DNA from: Dictyocoela muelleri
Taxonomy: Eukaryota; Microsporidia
Assembly (NCBI GenBank): GCA_016256075.1
Contig: SDVU01000308.1
Span: forward strand, 1 to 15,499
Direction: 5' to 3'
Length of the DNA stretch: 15,499 nt
Notes under the pieces: model-generated
The model's input: the letters and a program-made list of their open reading frames with translations, nothing else
Database searches by the model: none
What the model was told of the DNA's origin: nothing
Translations under genes and position numbers: made by a program
Part shown: positions 7,831-15,330 of the stretch, in pieces
Position numbering within the stretch: position 1 is the first letter of the stretch
Layout of the letters: every line of letters starts with the position of its first letter

Positions 7831-8058
7831 ATACGAGCTTATGACAAAGTAAAAAAAATTTGAATTATATACGAAGAGCTACTATGGGAGTGTATGTTTT
7901 TTAACTCATGCTTCTCTTATTCTTATTTTATACTTGAAGTCATCTTCGATAACTTTATGTATAAAATAAGAATAAGAGAAGCCTGAGTTAAAAAACAACA
8001 CACATAGTAGATCTTCGTATATAATTCAAATATTTTTTACTTTGATATAAGCTCGTAT
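7831..8058. repeat. Right foldback of the Merlin element
   Basis: A 228-base hairpin. The left arm begins ATACGAGCTTATGACAAAGT and includes ATATACGAAGAGCTACTAT and GCTTCTCTTATTCTTATTTT. The right arm mirrors this, with AAAATAAGAATAAGAGAAGC and ATAGTAGATCTTCGTATAT, and ends AAGCTCGTAT. Arm identity is high. The outer halves match the left foldback (5227 onward), while the centre is different. The sequence continues outward into the Merlin terminus ending at 8099. Confidence 0.9.
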
Positions 8059-8109
8059 GTTTGAGAAGATTTCTAGGTCCCCTATGAATATAGAGTGTCG
8101 AAAAATTAA

Positions 8110-8720
8110 ATCAGAAATAAAAGACATACTAAAAAATACTATAATTAAAAAATTAGTAACATTGTTTACTAAGACGCTAGCAATAAAACTATATTATCAA
8201 CAAATAAATTATGTAAAAACCCATTTTCTGGTCTAAAAATGACCAAAAAAAATGTATGATAATGATTGGATCAATCATAAAGCGATTAACATTAAATTAT
8301 ATAACAACCATAAAAGTAACACTCTAGAAACTAGCCCTTCAGAAACGTTTTTAGGTGTAGCTTTTTAAAGTAGAATAAACTATAGGATTTTATAGTTATA
8401 AACTTAATTTAAAATAATTGTCTATAGTATCATTGAGAAAGAGACATTAGCATTTTTAAAAGCGTTCTACCACCGTAGGTCAATTATATTTACGACAGCA
8501 AGGTAATAATTCATACTGATTAAAAAATCCGATTCGAGATACAAAACTTATAACAAAAATACAGCGGTTCGAAGTGCTTTTGCATGAATTCTATATTACA
8601 ATTAAACACATTGAAGGTAAATAAAAATGACATTGCCGACGCGATATCAATATAAACCGTTAATATCGAAAAGTCACTAATTAATATGAACTTTAAAAAG
8701 CTTAGAGGTGTACAAATCAG
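8110..8720 (+). mobile_element. Ty3-type LTR retroelement fossil, RNase H part
   Basis: Short islands in the plus strand recall the RNase H end of a Ty3-like polyprotein: IIEKETLAFLKAF near 8425-8470, and FEVLLHEFYITIKHIEGK near 8570-8620 followed by NDIADA. These match the usual E-K-E-x-L-A motif and the tail pattern with N-x-x-A-D-x-L. No LTR, integrase or capsid region was recognised nearby, so only a fragment remains. It is broken in several places, looks old, and is clearly not functional. A tRNA-like stretch follows within about 60 bases. Confidence 0.6.
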
Positions 8721-8777
8721 CGATGCTGATATTAAAAATAAAATTGAATAGAAAAAACTGTTTATTAATAATAAAAT

Positions 8778-8850
8778 AGCCAGATAGCTCAGTGGTTAAC
8801 ACTCTTGAATGTAAAATTTAAGTATCGTGGTTCGAATCCCGCTGACGTCA
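8778..8850 (+). ncRNA. tRNA-like sequence (SINE head or tRNA relic)
   Basis: TAGCTCAGTGG at 8785-8795 is a perfect Pol III A box and GGTTCGAATCC at 8829-8839 a perfect B box, at normal tRNA spacing. The middle can form an anticodon-like arm, CTTGA with TTAAG, around ATGTAAA, which would place GTA (tyrosine) in the anticodon. However, the acceptor stem pairs badly, the D stem is broken (GCTC has no GAGC partner), and the T stem needs an extra base removed to pair. I therefore take it as a tRNA-derived short element or decayed tRNA, not a working tRNA gene. CTTT follows, a weak terminator at best. Confidence 0.65.
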
Positions 8851-8924
8851 CTCTTTAATAAATAATGAGGGGATGACATTAAGCGGTCGTAACTATACAA
8901 TTATAGTATATATACAGTTGTTCC

Positions 8925-9190
8925 AGTGTGGTATAGCTGATTAAGACTTGGTCTAATATGACAGATAAGCAGAAGGGACTCTCTTAGGTGTGGGGATGAG
9001 TGCAGCGACGCATCTAGGCAAAAGTAGTGAAAAATAATAATCATGAAAAGCCACATATTACCTGTATTCAGCTGATATATTGATAAAACGAAGATCGCGT
9101 ATACAGCTGGGCTTTTGGGTAGCTTAGGAAGTGACGTATAATTGGAACACCAAGAACCAAAGGTCGCAGATCCAAGGTAGGAGACAGCTC
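8925..9190 (+). mobile_element. Possible tRNA-derived SINE with two tRNA-like blocks
   Basis: This stretch is richer in G and C than its surroundings. TATAGCTGATTAAG (8932-8945) resembles an A box and GGTGTGGGGATGAGTGC (8987-9003) a damaged B-box region. GTAGCTTAGG (9119-9128) and GGTCGCAGATCC (9162-9173) form a second A-like and B-like pair. A tail with TATTGATAATAAAAAAA follows at about 9230-9247. Together with 8778-8850 this makes three tRNA-like blocks in about 420 bases. I cannot confirm a family or flanking duplications. Confidence 0.4.
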
Positions 9191-9240
9191 TCCGGGTTTA
9201 CAGCTATAGATGTTGTCAACATGTAATATATATTGATAAT

Positions 9241-9531
9241 AAAAAAATTGAGATTGAAAAAAAAACAGCGAATCTATTTATCAAACGATTATAGGTTGGA
9301 TTTCAATAAAGAAATACATAATCATCTCTGCAACCGAAATTTAAGAGAACTTAAATGTCATTGAAAAACTACTTTAACTGTAAAAGTTTGAAAAAATGAA
9401 AATGAAAATCATCAGTAGCTGCATATCGTGCCAGACGGCAAAAACGAACCTAAAATTCACTGTCTTTCCCCATGATTACGATTTCGATAAAACTTTAGGA
9501 ATTCATTTCTAGCGATTTACTTGTTTGTATA
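9241..9531. other. Stretch without recognisable content
   Basis: It has slightly mixed composition and a short open run (about 9296-9355 on the plus strand) that suggests nothing definite. No repeat or RNA-like structure was found. Confidence 0.4.
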
Positions 9532-9697
9532 CCCCCCCCCACAAATGCCAAATCCTCCAAATGAAATCCCCTAAATGTTCAATCCCCTTAATGCCCAATC
9601 CTCAAATGCTCCATCCCCAAAATGCCCAATGCCCAAAATGCCCAATCCCCCAAATGCACAATCCCCCAAATGCAAAATTCCAAAAATGTAAAATCAT
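9532..9697. repeat. C-rich 15-16-bp minisatellite, AAATGCCCAATCCCC
   Basis: It opens with nine C's (9532-9540), then ATG recurs at 9545, 9561, 9576, 9591, 9606, 9622, 9629, 9638, 9653, 9670 and 9686. Most steps are 15-16 bases, with one half-step around 9629. Consensus units read CAAATGCCCAATCCC. The plus strand has almost no G apart from the ATG, so the minus strand consists of G4-5 runs separated by ATT and CATTT and could form G-quadruplexes. The rightmost units are the most diverged. Confidence 0.9.
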
Positions 9698-9881
9698 CTT
9701 TTAAGATAACAACCTATTAAATAATAATTTTTTATATAAGGCAAAGTATTAAAAACTTAGATTACTTGTATGTATAAGATAGAAAAATATAATTGAAATG
9801 AATTAAATCGAGATAAAATGAATTCATAACAAGAATTTTCAAGAATGATATAATTAGATTGATGTAATTAATATGTAGATT
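9698..9881. other. AT-rich spacer
   Basis: Nothing recognisable was found between the C-rich array and the direct repeat flanking the MULE. Confidence 0.4.
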
Positions 9882-9958
9882 TAAGTATTTAACTCTTGTT
9901 TATAATATTTATTAGCATAACTTACATCAGAAGAGTAAACCGAGAATGATAAAAATAG
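9882..9958 (+). repeat. Left copy of a 77-bp direct repeat flanking the MULE
   Basis: It begins TAAGTATTTAACTCTTG and ends GAATGATAAAAATAG. The same 77 bases occur at 11536-11612 with three differences (T/C, C/T, C/T). GAT precedes both copies, with one extra T here. The MULE lies exactly between the two. The repeat is unrelated to the one at 5310-5388 but has the same length. Confidence 0.9.
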
Positions 9959-11535
9959 AAAATCGTCATCTCGCAAAAAATGAGGCGTCAACTCGTAAAA
10001 AAAAATCTTAAAAACTATAAAAAAAACTTTTATTCTTAATTTTTTGATTGAAATTGAAACTTACAATTAAAACCATTATTAAAAGCATCTAAATAGCTTA
10101 AATGTTTCAACAGGTCGATATTTTCTACTATTAGTCTAATTTTTTCTTCTTTTTTAATATTTTTTGATATTGTTATTTTTCCGATTAAGCACCTACATAG
10201 ATCGAAATTATGTTTTTCTTCCTCACCTAAAATCTCATTAAAAAAAGTGCAATATTAGGATGAGATATTTGAGTTCTAAAGTTGATAACTCTATGCCAAC
10301 CTTCAGCAGAGTTAGTTGTTCTTACAACATTTGAAAGAATTCTGTCAAAAACATTCCAAAAAGGTGGCGGAAACAAAGGGTTTAGTTTTTGAATTTCAGT
10401 ATCTAAAGAATCACTACCCACATAAAAACTTTCGAAATATTTTAAATTGAAGATAAGTCAACTTCAACATTTTCAGACACTCATTCCTTGAAACTCTGTA
10501 GAATAGTTGTATTTTCTCACATGGTACAAATGCTATAAGTATCAGATATTTTATTGCTTACAGAAAGCAAGGCGATTTATTGTATTCGGCTACTAAGTGG
10601 TTATTCTGGACTTTTATTTATAAAGATTGGCTATGATGAAAAAGACAGCCATTTATTTTAGATTTCTCGAATTCTTGCTTAATTGCTTTTATCAGAGCAA
10701 GTTCAAAATCACAAATTATATATTGAGAGTTCAGTTCAAAAATTCTCTTAACCTCTTCAAATACTCTAACATATAAATATTCCGTCTTACCTGTCATCAA
10801 TGTATATATTACAATTGAAATTTTCCAAAAATTTCACTATAAATAATCAAGGTTTGGTAGAAACTAGGAGGAGTCGATCTTAAGTACCATCTATTAAACA
10901 TATTTTCGATTTTTTAATATATTTAGATTTGTAAATATGTGGAAATATGACAAATCGTTTATTGTTATTATTCCCACCATCGAAATGAAGAAATAAATTA
11001 ATTTTGATTATCAACTTTAAGATTATCAGGCATATCGATATAGCTTCTTGAGTTATATTATTTTCTTTATTTTTATCCTTTTGAAGCCTATCATTCATTG
11101 ATTTTAGTGTTGGTAAATCATCTCTAAGTTCTTTGTTGTTAATGGTTTTTATTGCTCTTATGATGATATTAGAAGAAGACTCAGAAGTTTCTTTACCCCT
11201 CAGTCTTAAATTATCTATAATTCTAATCTTTTCAATTTTTGTCTCTACAGTTTTATGTGAATTCTCTTTGGATTCTACAACCTTATTTTTATCATCGACG
11301 ACCAAAAAACTTTGCAACTTCTATCCTGACACCTCAATCTACTAATCAAACTATTTATACATTATGTTTTGTGTAGATAAAACCATTGTGACTTAGAATT
11401 TCACTATCTCTCTGAGATTTTAGAAATTCAAATTCCATTAAGGTTTGAAAATTTTATTTTTTTTTCGAGTTGACGCCTCAAAAATTTTGGCGAGTTGCGT
11501 AAACTCGCTTCTGGGCGAGTTTATGCTAAGCCGAT
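9959..11535 (-). mobile_element. MULE transposon with FLYWCH-MULE transposase
   Basis: Terminal repeats are visible: the left side has CTCGCAAAAAATGAGGCGTC then AACTCG (9971-9995), and the complement of the right side has CTCGCCAAAATTTTTGAGGC then GTCAACTCG (11466-11495). The right end continues with GGCGAGTTGCGTAAACTCGC and a GGGCGAGTTT fold up to about 11523; the matching outer 35 or so bases are missing on the left. The interior is one transposase reading frame on the minus strand. Both ends abut 77-bp direct repeats. It is the most complete DNA transposon in the window and the likely relative of the two GGCGAGTT-ended insertions further left. Confidence 0.85.
10036..11438 (-). pseudogene. 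MULE transposase with FLYWCH zinc finger, recently inactivated
   Basis: It starts at ATG 11438 and reads MEFEFLKSQRDSEILSHNGF. This and LRCQDRSCKVFW, with the histidine in KENSHKTVETK, form a FLYWCH-type zinc finger (11430-11230) that should bind the element's ends. A linker ending LPTLKSMNDRLQKDKNKENN follows, then FLHFDGGNNNN and KICLIDGT (first catalytic Asp, about 10885). MTGKTEYLYVRVFEEVKRI and YIICDFELALIKAI (second Asp, near 10710) come next, then GCLFHHSQSL. The third catalytic residue is the Glu of TTNSAEGWHRVINFRTQ (about 10300). The tail EEEKHNFDLCRC continues open to a stop at 10036-10038. About 467 codons in all, normal for the family. Breaks I see: a stop after GCLFHHSQSL, several frame changes between 10620 and 10420, one in a T run near 10240, and stops around 11340 and 10880. 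All DDE residues remain. Confidence 0.85.
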
Positions 11536-11612
11536 TAAGTATTTAACTCTCGTTTATAATATTTATTAGCATAATTTACATCAGAAGAGTAAACTGAGAA
11601 TGATAAAAATAG
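11536..11612 (+). repeat. Right copy of the 77-bp direct repeat flanking the MULE
   Basis: TAAGTATTTAACTCTCG to GAATGATAAAAATAG, 74 of 77 bases identical to 9882-9958. It directly follows the right end of the MULE and is followed by unrelated sequence (CGAAGAAGGTGTC). Confidence 0.9.
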
Positions 11613-11881
11613 CGAAGAAGGTGTCTGATTAAAATCATTCCTCTTAGATTTTACAACATCAAGATTAGAAGTATTTTGTTAAATTATATAAATTGTCTCT
11701 TATAGTAAATAACCATGTGACCGGAAGGATACTTATAAAAAGCCATTTAAAATTTAATTTGGATCTTAAAAAACATAACGCCTTGATCCAGACTTTATAC
11801 ACAATATATAATAATATGATTTATACTATGATTTTTTTAATTAATTTTAATAAATAAAAAATTACAACAAAAAATTTAAAA
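11613..11881. other. AT-rich spacer
   Basis: No gene-like frame or repeat is recognised between the MULE repeat and the next MULE relic. Confidence 0.4.
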
Positions 11882-12790
11882 TTACAGTTTAGTCGCATCT
11901 TTTAGTCTATCTAATAATTAAATTAAAGAAATTTCATTATTTGCGAAATTTATACACATTCTTGTTATTCGATGATCTTGATCGACATATATTCTTTTTC
12001 TAGATTTTGGTTTTCACCAGATAATAACCTGCCAAGCTCACTTACACAAGATATATTTAGATCTTTTATGGCAGAACCAATCTCAGAAAAACTAGCATTT
12101 GACTTATTGATAGTTGAATTTAAACGGTAATGTAATCCTTCGGGTGCATTATTTGTTTTATTCTAAATACGCAAAAATGATTTCGAACTTGTCTACCGAA
12201 TAAAGGTCTTTCAATGTTGTTTAACCTTGCAACATAAATATAATTTTTTAGAATTACTGCACCAGGGATTTCAATAGGCCATAATGATAAAATATGAGCC
12301 TAGGCATTCTCTATTTCTTCAATGGGAACCAATGCTAGAGAATAGCATAGTTGTACACAATTTTTAAAACTATATTTTCGTTATACTCGCTTACTAGTCT
12401 TACCTTTAAACTTGCCTCCAAATATCTTGACTAAAATGAAAGAAAATCCACTTATTTTTTTTTTGAAAACTCTTTGTAAACTATTGAAAGCCGCTTTTTC
12501 ATAAAATATATTTGTACATTTTAAAGTGAAAATTCAATTTCGTGTTCTGAAAGCTTTTCTTTAATTATATTTGTACAGGCCGTAAGGCTGGTAGCCTAAA
12601 AGATGTCGAATTATAAGATTTGGCGTAACATTTTATATTGATTTCTTCTGTATCTCGTTTCGGCGTTTCTCTTCGCGCATGGTTAGGGGTGTTGTTTCGG
12701 AAATTATTAATACGTTTTTGATCATTTTTTTAGTATTGAAACATCTTTACAATTGACACATCAATAATGTAGAGTATTTAAATACTCACA
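11882..12790 (-). pseudogene. Second MULE transposase relic, internally deleted
   Basis: Reading leftward, NNTPNHARREKRRNEIQKKS and NVTPNLIIRHLLG (about 12720-12590) correspond to the basic stretch after the zinc finger. The DGTF region with the first catalytic Asp is absent. The reading resumes with EKAAFNSL-like sequence and FFHFSQDIWRQV (12480-12410), the block after the second Asp. LALVPIEEIENA, YVARLNNIERPLFGRQVRNH and NNAPEGLHYRLNSTINKSN (about 12120-12040) follow, the last holding the catalytic Glu. The tail VDQDHRITRMCINFANNEI continues to a stop near 11882. An enzyme lacking one catalytic Asp cannot work, so this is a deletion derivative as well as being frameshifted. Its sequence differs clearly from the MULE at 10036, so it is another lineage. 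No terminal repeats were found for it. Confidence 0.75.
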
Positions 12791-13135
12791 ATATTAAACA
12801 CTTTCGTGTATATTCGTTATGTTTATAATTAATAAAACAATAAATTAATGGGAACTTTTGACCAGAAAAAAATCAGTAAATGATGTAGACTTGAAAAAAT
12901 GATGTTGATTATGATTTAAAATTTCCATCCATAAGTATTTTAAGGGTGTGAGCGTATACCGAAATTTGGCTTCAGGACAAAATTTCGGAAAATCGTCCCT
13001 TTTTAAAAAACCGAAATTTTGTCTCATTAATCTATAATGAATTAATGTAATCAACATAAAAAATTGTTAATAAAATACATAATAATATTAATAACCATTT
13101 ATAAATTAATAAAAATGGCTGTAATTTTTAAATTA
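12791..13135. other. Spacer between MULE relics, with one hairpin
   Basis: The only structure is the inverted repeat at 12976-13023 and a nearby related CCGAAATTTGG (12959-12969). A 70-codon frame on the minus strand (12845-13057) crosses this hairpin and looks accidental. Confidence 0.4.
12976..13023. repeat. Perfect 13-bp inverted repeat
   Basis: GACAAAATTTCGG (12976-12988) and CCGAAATTTTGTC (13011-13023) are exact complements around a 22-base loop. It may be a palindromic terminus of a neighbouring MULE relic, since it lies 112 bases beyond the stop of the third one. Confidence 0.7.
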
Positions 13136-14050
13136 CTATGAGTTTATACTGTTTAACGAAATAAATATATCTGGGATACTATAAACGTGTTCATTTTTCA
13201 CATAAACTTTTATATTTCTATTTTTAATGACTTTTGATCGACTAACTGCACAATCGAAATTAAGATATCGAGAAATATTAGCCCTGGTTTTCACAGTTTC
13301 TTGGTGAAGAGCATAAATAGACCTTCCAAGGTCAGGATTTCGTGCATTTACTAAACTATAAAATCCCCTATGCCATCCTTATAAAGAATTTATCGTAGTA
13401 GACGCCTTTTTAACAATCCTAGAAAATACATTCCAACATTCTTGTAGGTATATTGAAAACTGCTCTATGCTGCCAAAATATTTCGTTCATATAAACTAAA
13501 ATAAAAAGTTAATCTTCTTTGTTTGTTCGCGGGTACAATGGGTGTTTTTATGTATTGATATGCCATAGACAATCGATCAACCTTGAAATATGTGGAATTT
13601 AAATAAAGTTTAAATATTCATAATTTGTAAATTATTCTTAAAATCTTTGAAAACCCCAAATTCTATATTTTTCTCCAGTTACCTGGGCCGTAGTGGAATA
13701 AAAATCTATTAAAATAATCTTATTTTTAAGCACTCTAACTGGGTCAATTACAGTCTCCTCAAAATCTGTTATGAAAACGTCAGGGCACAATATATCATGT
13801 CTTTTTAAATATGAAAAAATCTCAATGTATACATATTCAGTCTTTTTTTAGCAATATAAAAATAAAATGATGCATTTCCCTAAAGAATAACCCTAGATGG
13901 TCAATAATTGATAAAAGTGAGAAGGAGATGACCTAAATGTACCATAAATTATTAATATTTTAAGATTTTTTATAAAAACTCGAAATTATTCTGAAAAAAA
14001 ATATAATATATCGTCTAGTTATGACATTCAAGTGTCAAATTAGAGAAATT
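13136..14050 (-). pseudogene. Third MULE transposase relic
   Basis: Reading leftward, IIYGTFRSSPSHFYQLLTI (about 13960-13905) is the DGTF block; the first catalytic Asp position reads Tyr here. KKTEYVYIEIFSYLKRHDIL and CPDVFITDFEETVIDPVR (second Asp, about 13770) follow. The middle, 13640-13500, is poorly readable. Then a long open run resumes with EQFSIYLQECWNVFSRIVKK and STTINSL, a stop, GWHRGFYSLVNARNPDLGRS and a tail ending DIFISLNSINS at 13136. The stop stands exactly where the family has its catalytic Glu (N-S-x-E-G-W-H), and the roughly 80 codons after it are otherwise clean. The amino-terminal finger is missing: the reading runs up to about 14010-14050, where the second Merlin element begins at 14066, so that insertion probably cut it. 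Confidence 0.8.
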
Positions 14051-14065
14051 TCGGTACTAACTATT

Positions 14066-14355
14066 TAATCCGTTGCCAGCTAAATACCTATATAAAAGAG
14101 ATTAGGCGATGATGAAAATTTATTTAAGATTATTATATCATTCTATGATAAGAGTATTTTTTTATATCGCATAAGCCTTTTCTTGAATTTTTTTTTTTAC
14201 TTCGGAAACTATGTTTTCGAAGTAAAAAAATTTCAAGAAAAGGCTTATGGGAGAAAAAAAATATACCTCCTATCATAGAATGATATAATAATCTTAAATA
14301 AATTTTCAGCGTAGCCTAAGCTCTTCTATATAGGTATTTAGCAGGCGACGGATTA
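14066..14355. repeat. 290-bp foldback, left end of the second Merlin element
   Basis: The left arm starts TAATCCGTTGCCAGCTAAAT and the complement of the right end starts TAATCCGTCGCCTGCTAAAT. The arms pair along their whole length, including TTATTTAAGATTATTATATC and ATAAGCCTTTTCTTGAA, to a centre near 14208-14212 where TTACTTCGGAAAC meets GTTTTCGAAGTAA. Small differences between arms (for example the GATTAGGCGATGATG part) show age. It has no coding content. Confidence 0.95.
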
Positions 14356-14460
14356 TAATTTATGCATTTTGTATACAAAAAAAAATTTTGTTGACCCTCA
14401 TGGGCAGACCGAAAAAAATTTATAATGAAAATAACTATATTATATTTTATACTAATTTAA

Positions 14461-15270
14461 ATGGAAAGAGCAAGGTTGTATACATATTACAAGATTTTTT
14501 TTTCCAAATCAATGAAATGCACCAAGTGCCGCAGAAATATGATTTTTCAAAAAACCAAATCTTGTCAGTCAGGTTATAGAATGCACTGTAGAAGACTGTG
14601 TAAGAAACACTATCTATCTATAAAAAATCATTTTTTTGAATTATGTCAAATTAATATAAAAAATTTCTGTTATATTTATATCACTTTATAATAATATTGA
14701 TAAACCTAATAGTATACTGAAAGAATTAGAAATTTCACCAAATACTTACAATTTTTATAAAAATAAAATAGATGATTCTGTTATACAAATTATATTTTGA
14801 ATGAATCGAGATTAGGAGGCATGGGAAAAGAAGTGCAGGCGATGAGTCACTTTTTTGTCACGGAAAGTATAATAAAGGAAGATTTAAGGAACAAACATGG
14901 GTTTTGGTGGAAATGAAAAATATACTGATAAATGTTTTTTTCATACAATAAAAAATAGGTCACCGGAAACAATATTCCCAATAATAAAACTTTAGATTGT
15001 AAAAGGAGCTGAAATTGTAAGTGATTTGTAAAAAGCTTATATTAATATTAAAAAAAATGGATACGTAAATTTCACTGTTAATCATAAAAAGTTTTTTGTT
15101 AATCCAATTACTTAAAGAAACACCCAACAAATTGAAAAATTGTGGTTGCAACTGAAAAAGTAAGTACGTGCCGACTATGGAATGAATGAAAATGCGTTAC
15201 AAAATATTTAATATTCTTATTTGGAAGAGAAATCTTAAAAGATCATTTGCTGAATTTTTATATTTAATAA
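14461..15270 (+). pseudogene. Second Merlin / ISXO2-like transposase fossil
   Basis: From ATG 14461 the frame contains a zinc ribbon, MKCTKCRRNMIFQ then SGYRMHCRRLCKKHY (cysteine pairs C-x2-C and C-x4-C), and the typical continuation FFELCQINIKNFCYIYI. After a stop at about 14690 it continues in other frames: NESRLGGMGKEVQ, DESLFCHGKYNKGRFKEQ (first catalytic Asp at 14841), CFFHTIKNRSPETIFPII, GAEIVSDL with KAY (second Asp, about 15020), GYVNFTVNHKKFFVNP (about 15058-15105), and IEKLWLQLKK near 15132-15160, which carries the acidic third residue. A tail with SYLEEKSKRSFAEFLY ends about 15265. These are the ISXO2/Merlin domains in order, at normal length of about 260 residues, with several stops and frame changes. 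It is related to, but clearly different from, the relic at 6190-7010. Confidence 0.88.
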
Positions 15271-15330
15271 ATTAGTATTAATTTAAAATTTTTCTAAAAT
15301 TTTGAATTAAATTTTTATTATTTTAATGTT

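Larger units (their letters stand above)
5186..8099 (-). mobile_element. Merlin (ISXO2-like) transposon, nested composite
   Basis: The ends GACACTCTATATTCATAAGG (5186 onward) and the complement of 8099 inward, GACACTCTATATTCATAGGG, match over 48 bases with about four differences and stay alignable for about 100. Between them lie a split foldback (5227-6202), a Merlin transposase relic on the minus strand (6190-7010) and a second foldback (7831-8058). Two later elements are inserted, at 5389-6068 and 7072-7689. Without these and the 77-bp direct repeat that accompanies the first, the element would be about 1.54 kb, a usual Merlin size. Flanking octamers AGAAAATT (5178-5185) and GAAAAATT (8100-8107) fit the 8-9-bp duplications of this superfamily with two mismatches. 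The element is old and inactive. Confidence 0.75.

Noticed and set aside
8778-8850. Functional tyrosine tRNA gene
   Set aside because: The A and B boxes and a GTA loop are present, but acceptor, D and T stems do not pair properly.
9296-9355. Short protein-like run on the plus strand
   Set aside because: About 20 codons with no recognisable motif; not enough to call a gene or element.
11133-11345. 70-codon open frame on the plus strand
   Set aside because: It is the antisense shadow of the FLYWCH-MULE transposase.
9882-11612. LTRs of a retroelement
   Set aside because: The 77-bp direct repeats enclose a MULE with its own inverted ends, are too short for LTRs, and lack the TG...CA edges.
12845-13057. 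70-codon open frame on the minus strand
   Set aside because: It spans the perfect 13-bp hairpin and shows no similarity to the MULE relics on either side.
14066-14355. Foldbacks as assembly or amplification artefacts
   Set aside because: The arms of each hairpin differ by scattered substitutions and indels, and several hairpins are bounded by other features, so they are old inverted repeats and not fresh technical chimeras.
14388-14579. 63-codon open frame on the plus strand
   Set aside because: It overlaps the Merlin zinc-ribbon frame in another phase; the cysteine pattern belongs to the frame starting at 14461.
14960-15151. 63-codon open frame on the minus strand
   Set aside because: It is the antisense shadow of the Merlin catalytic region.
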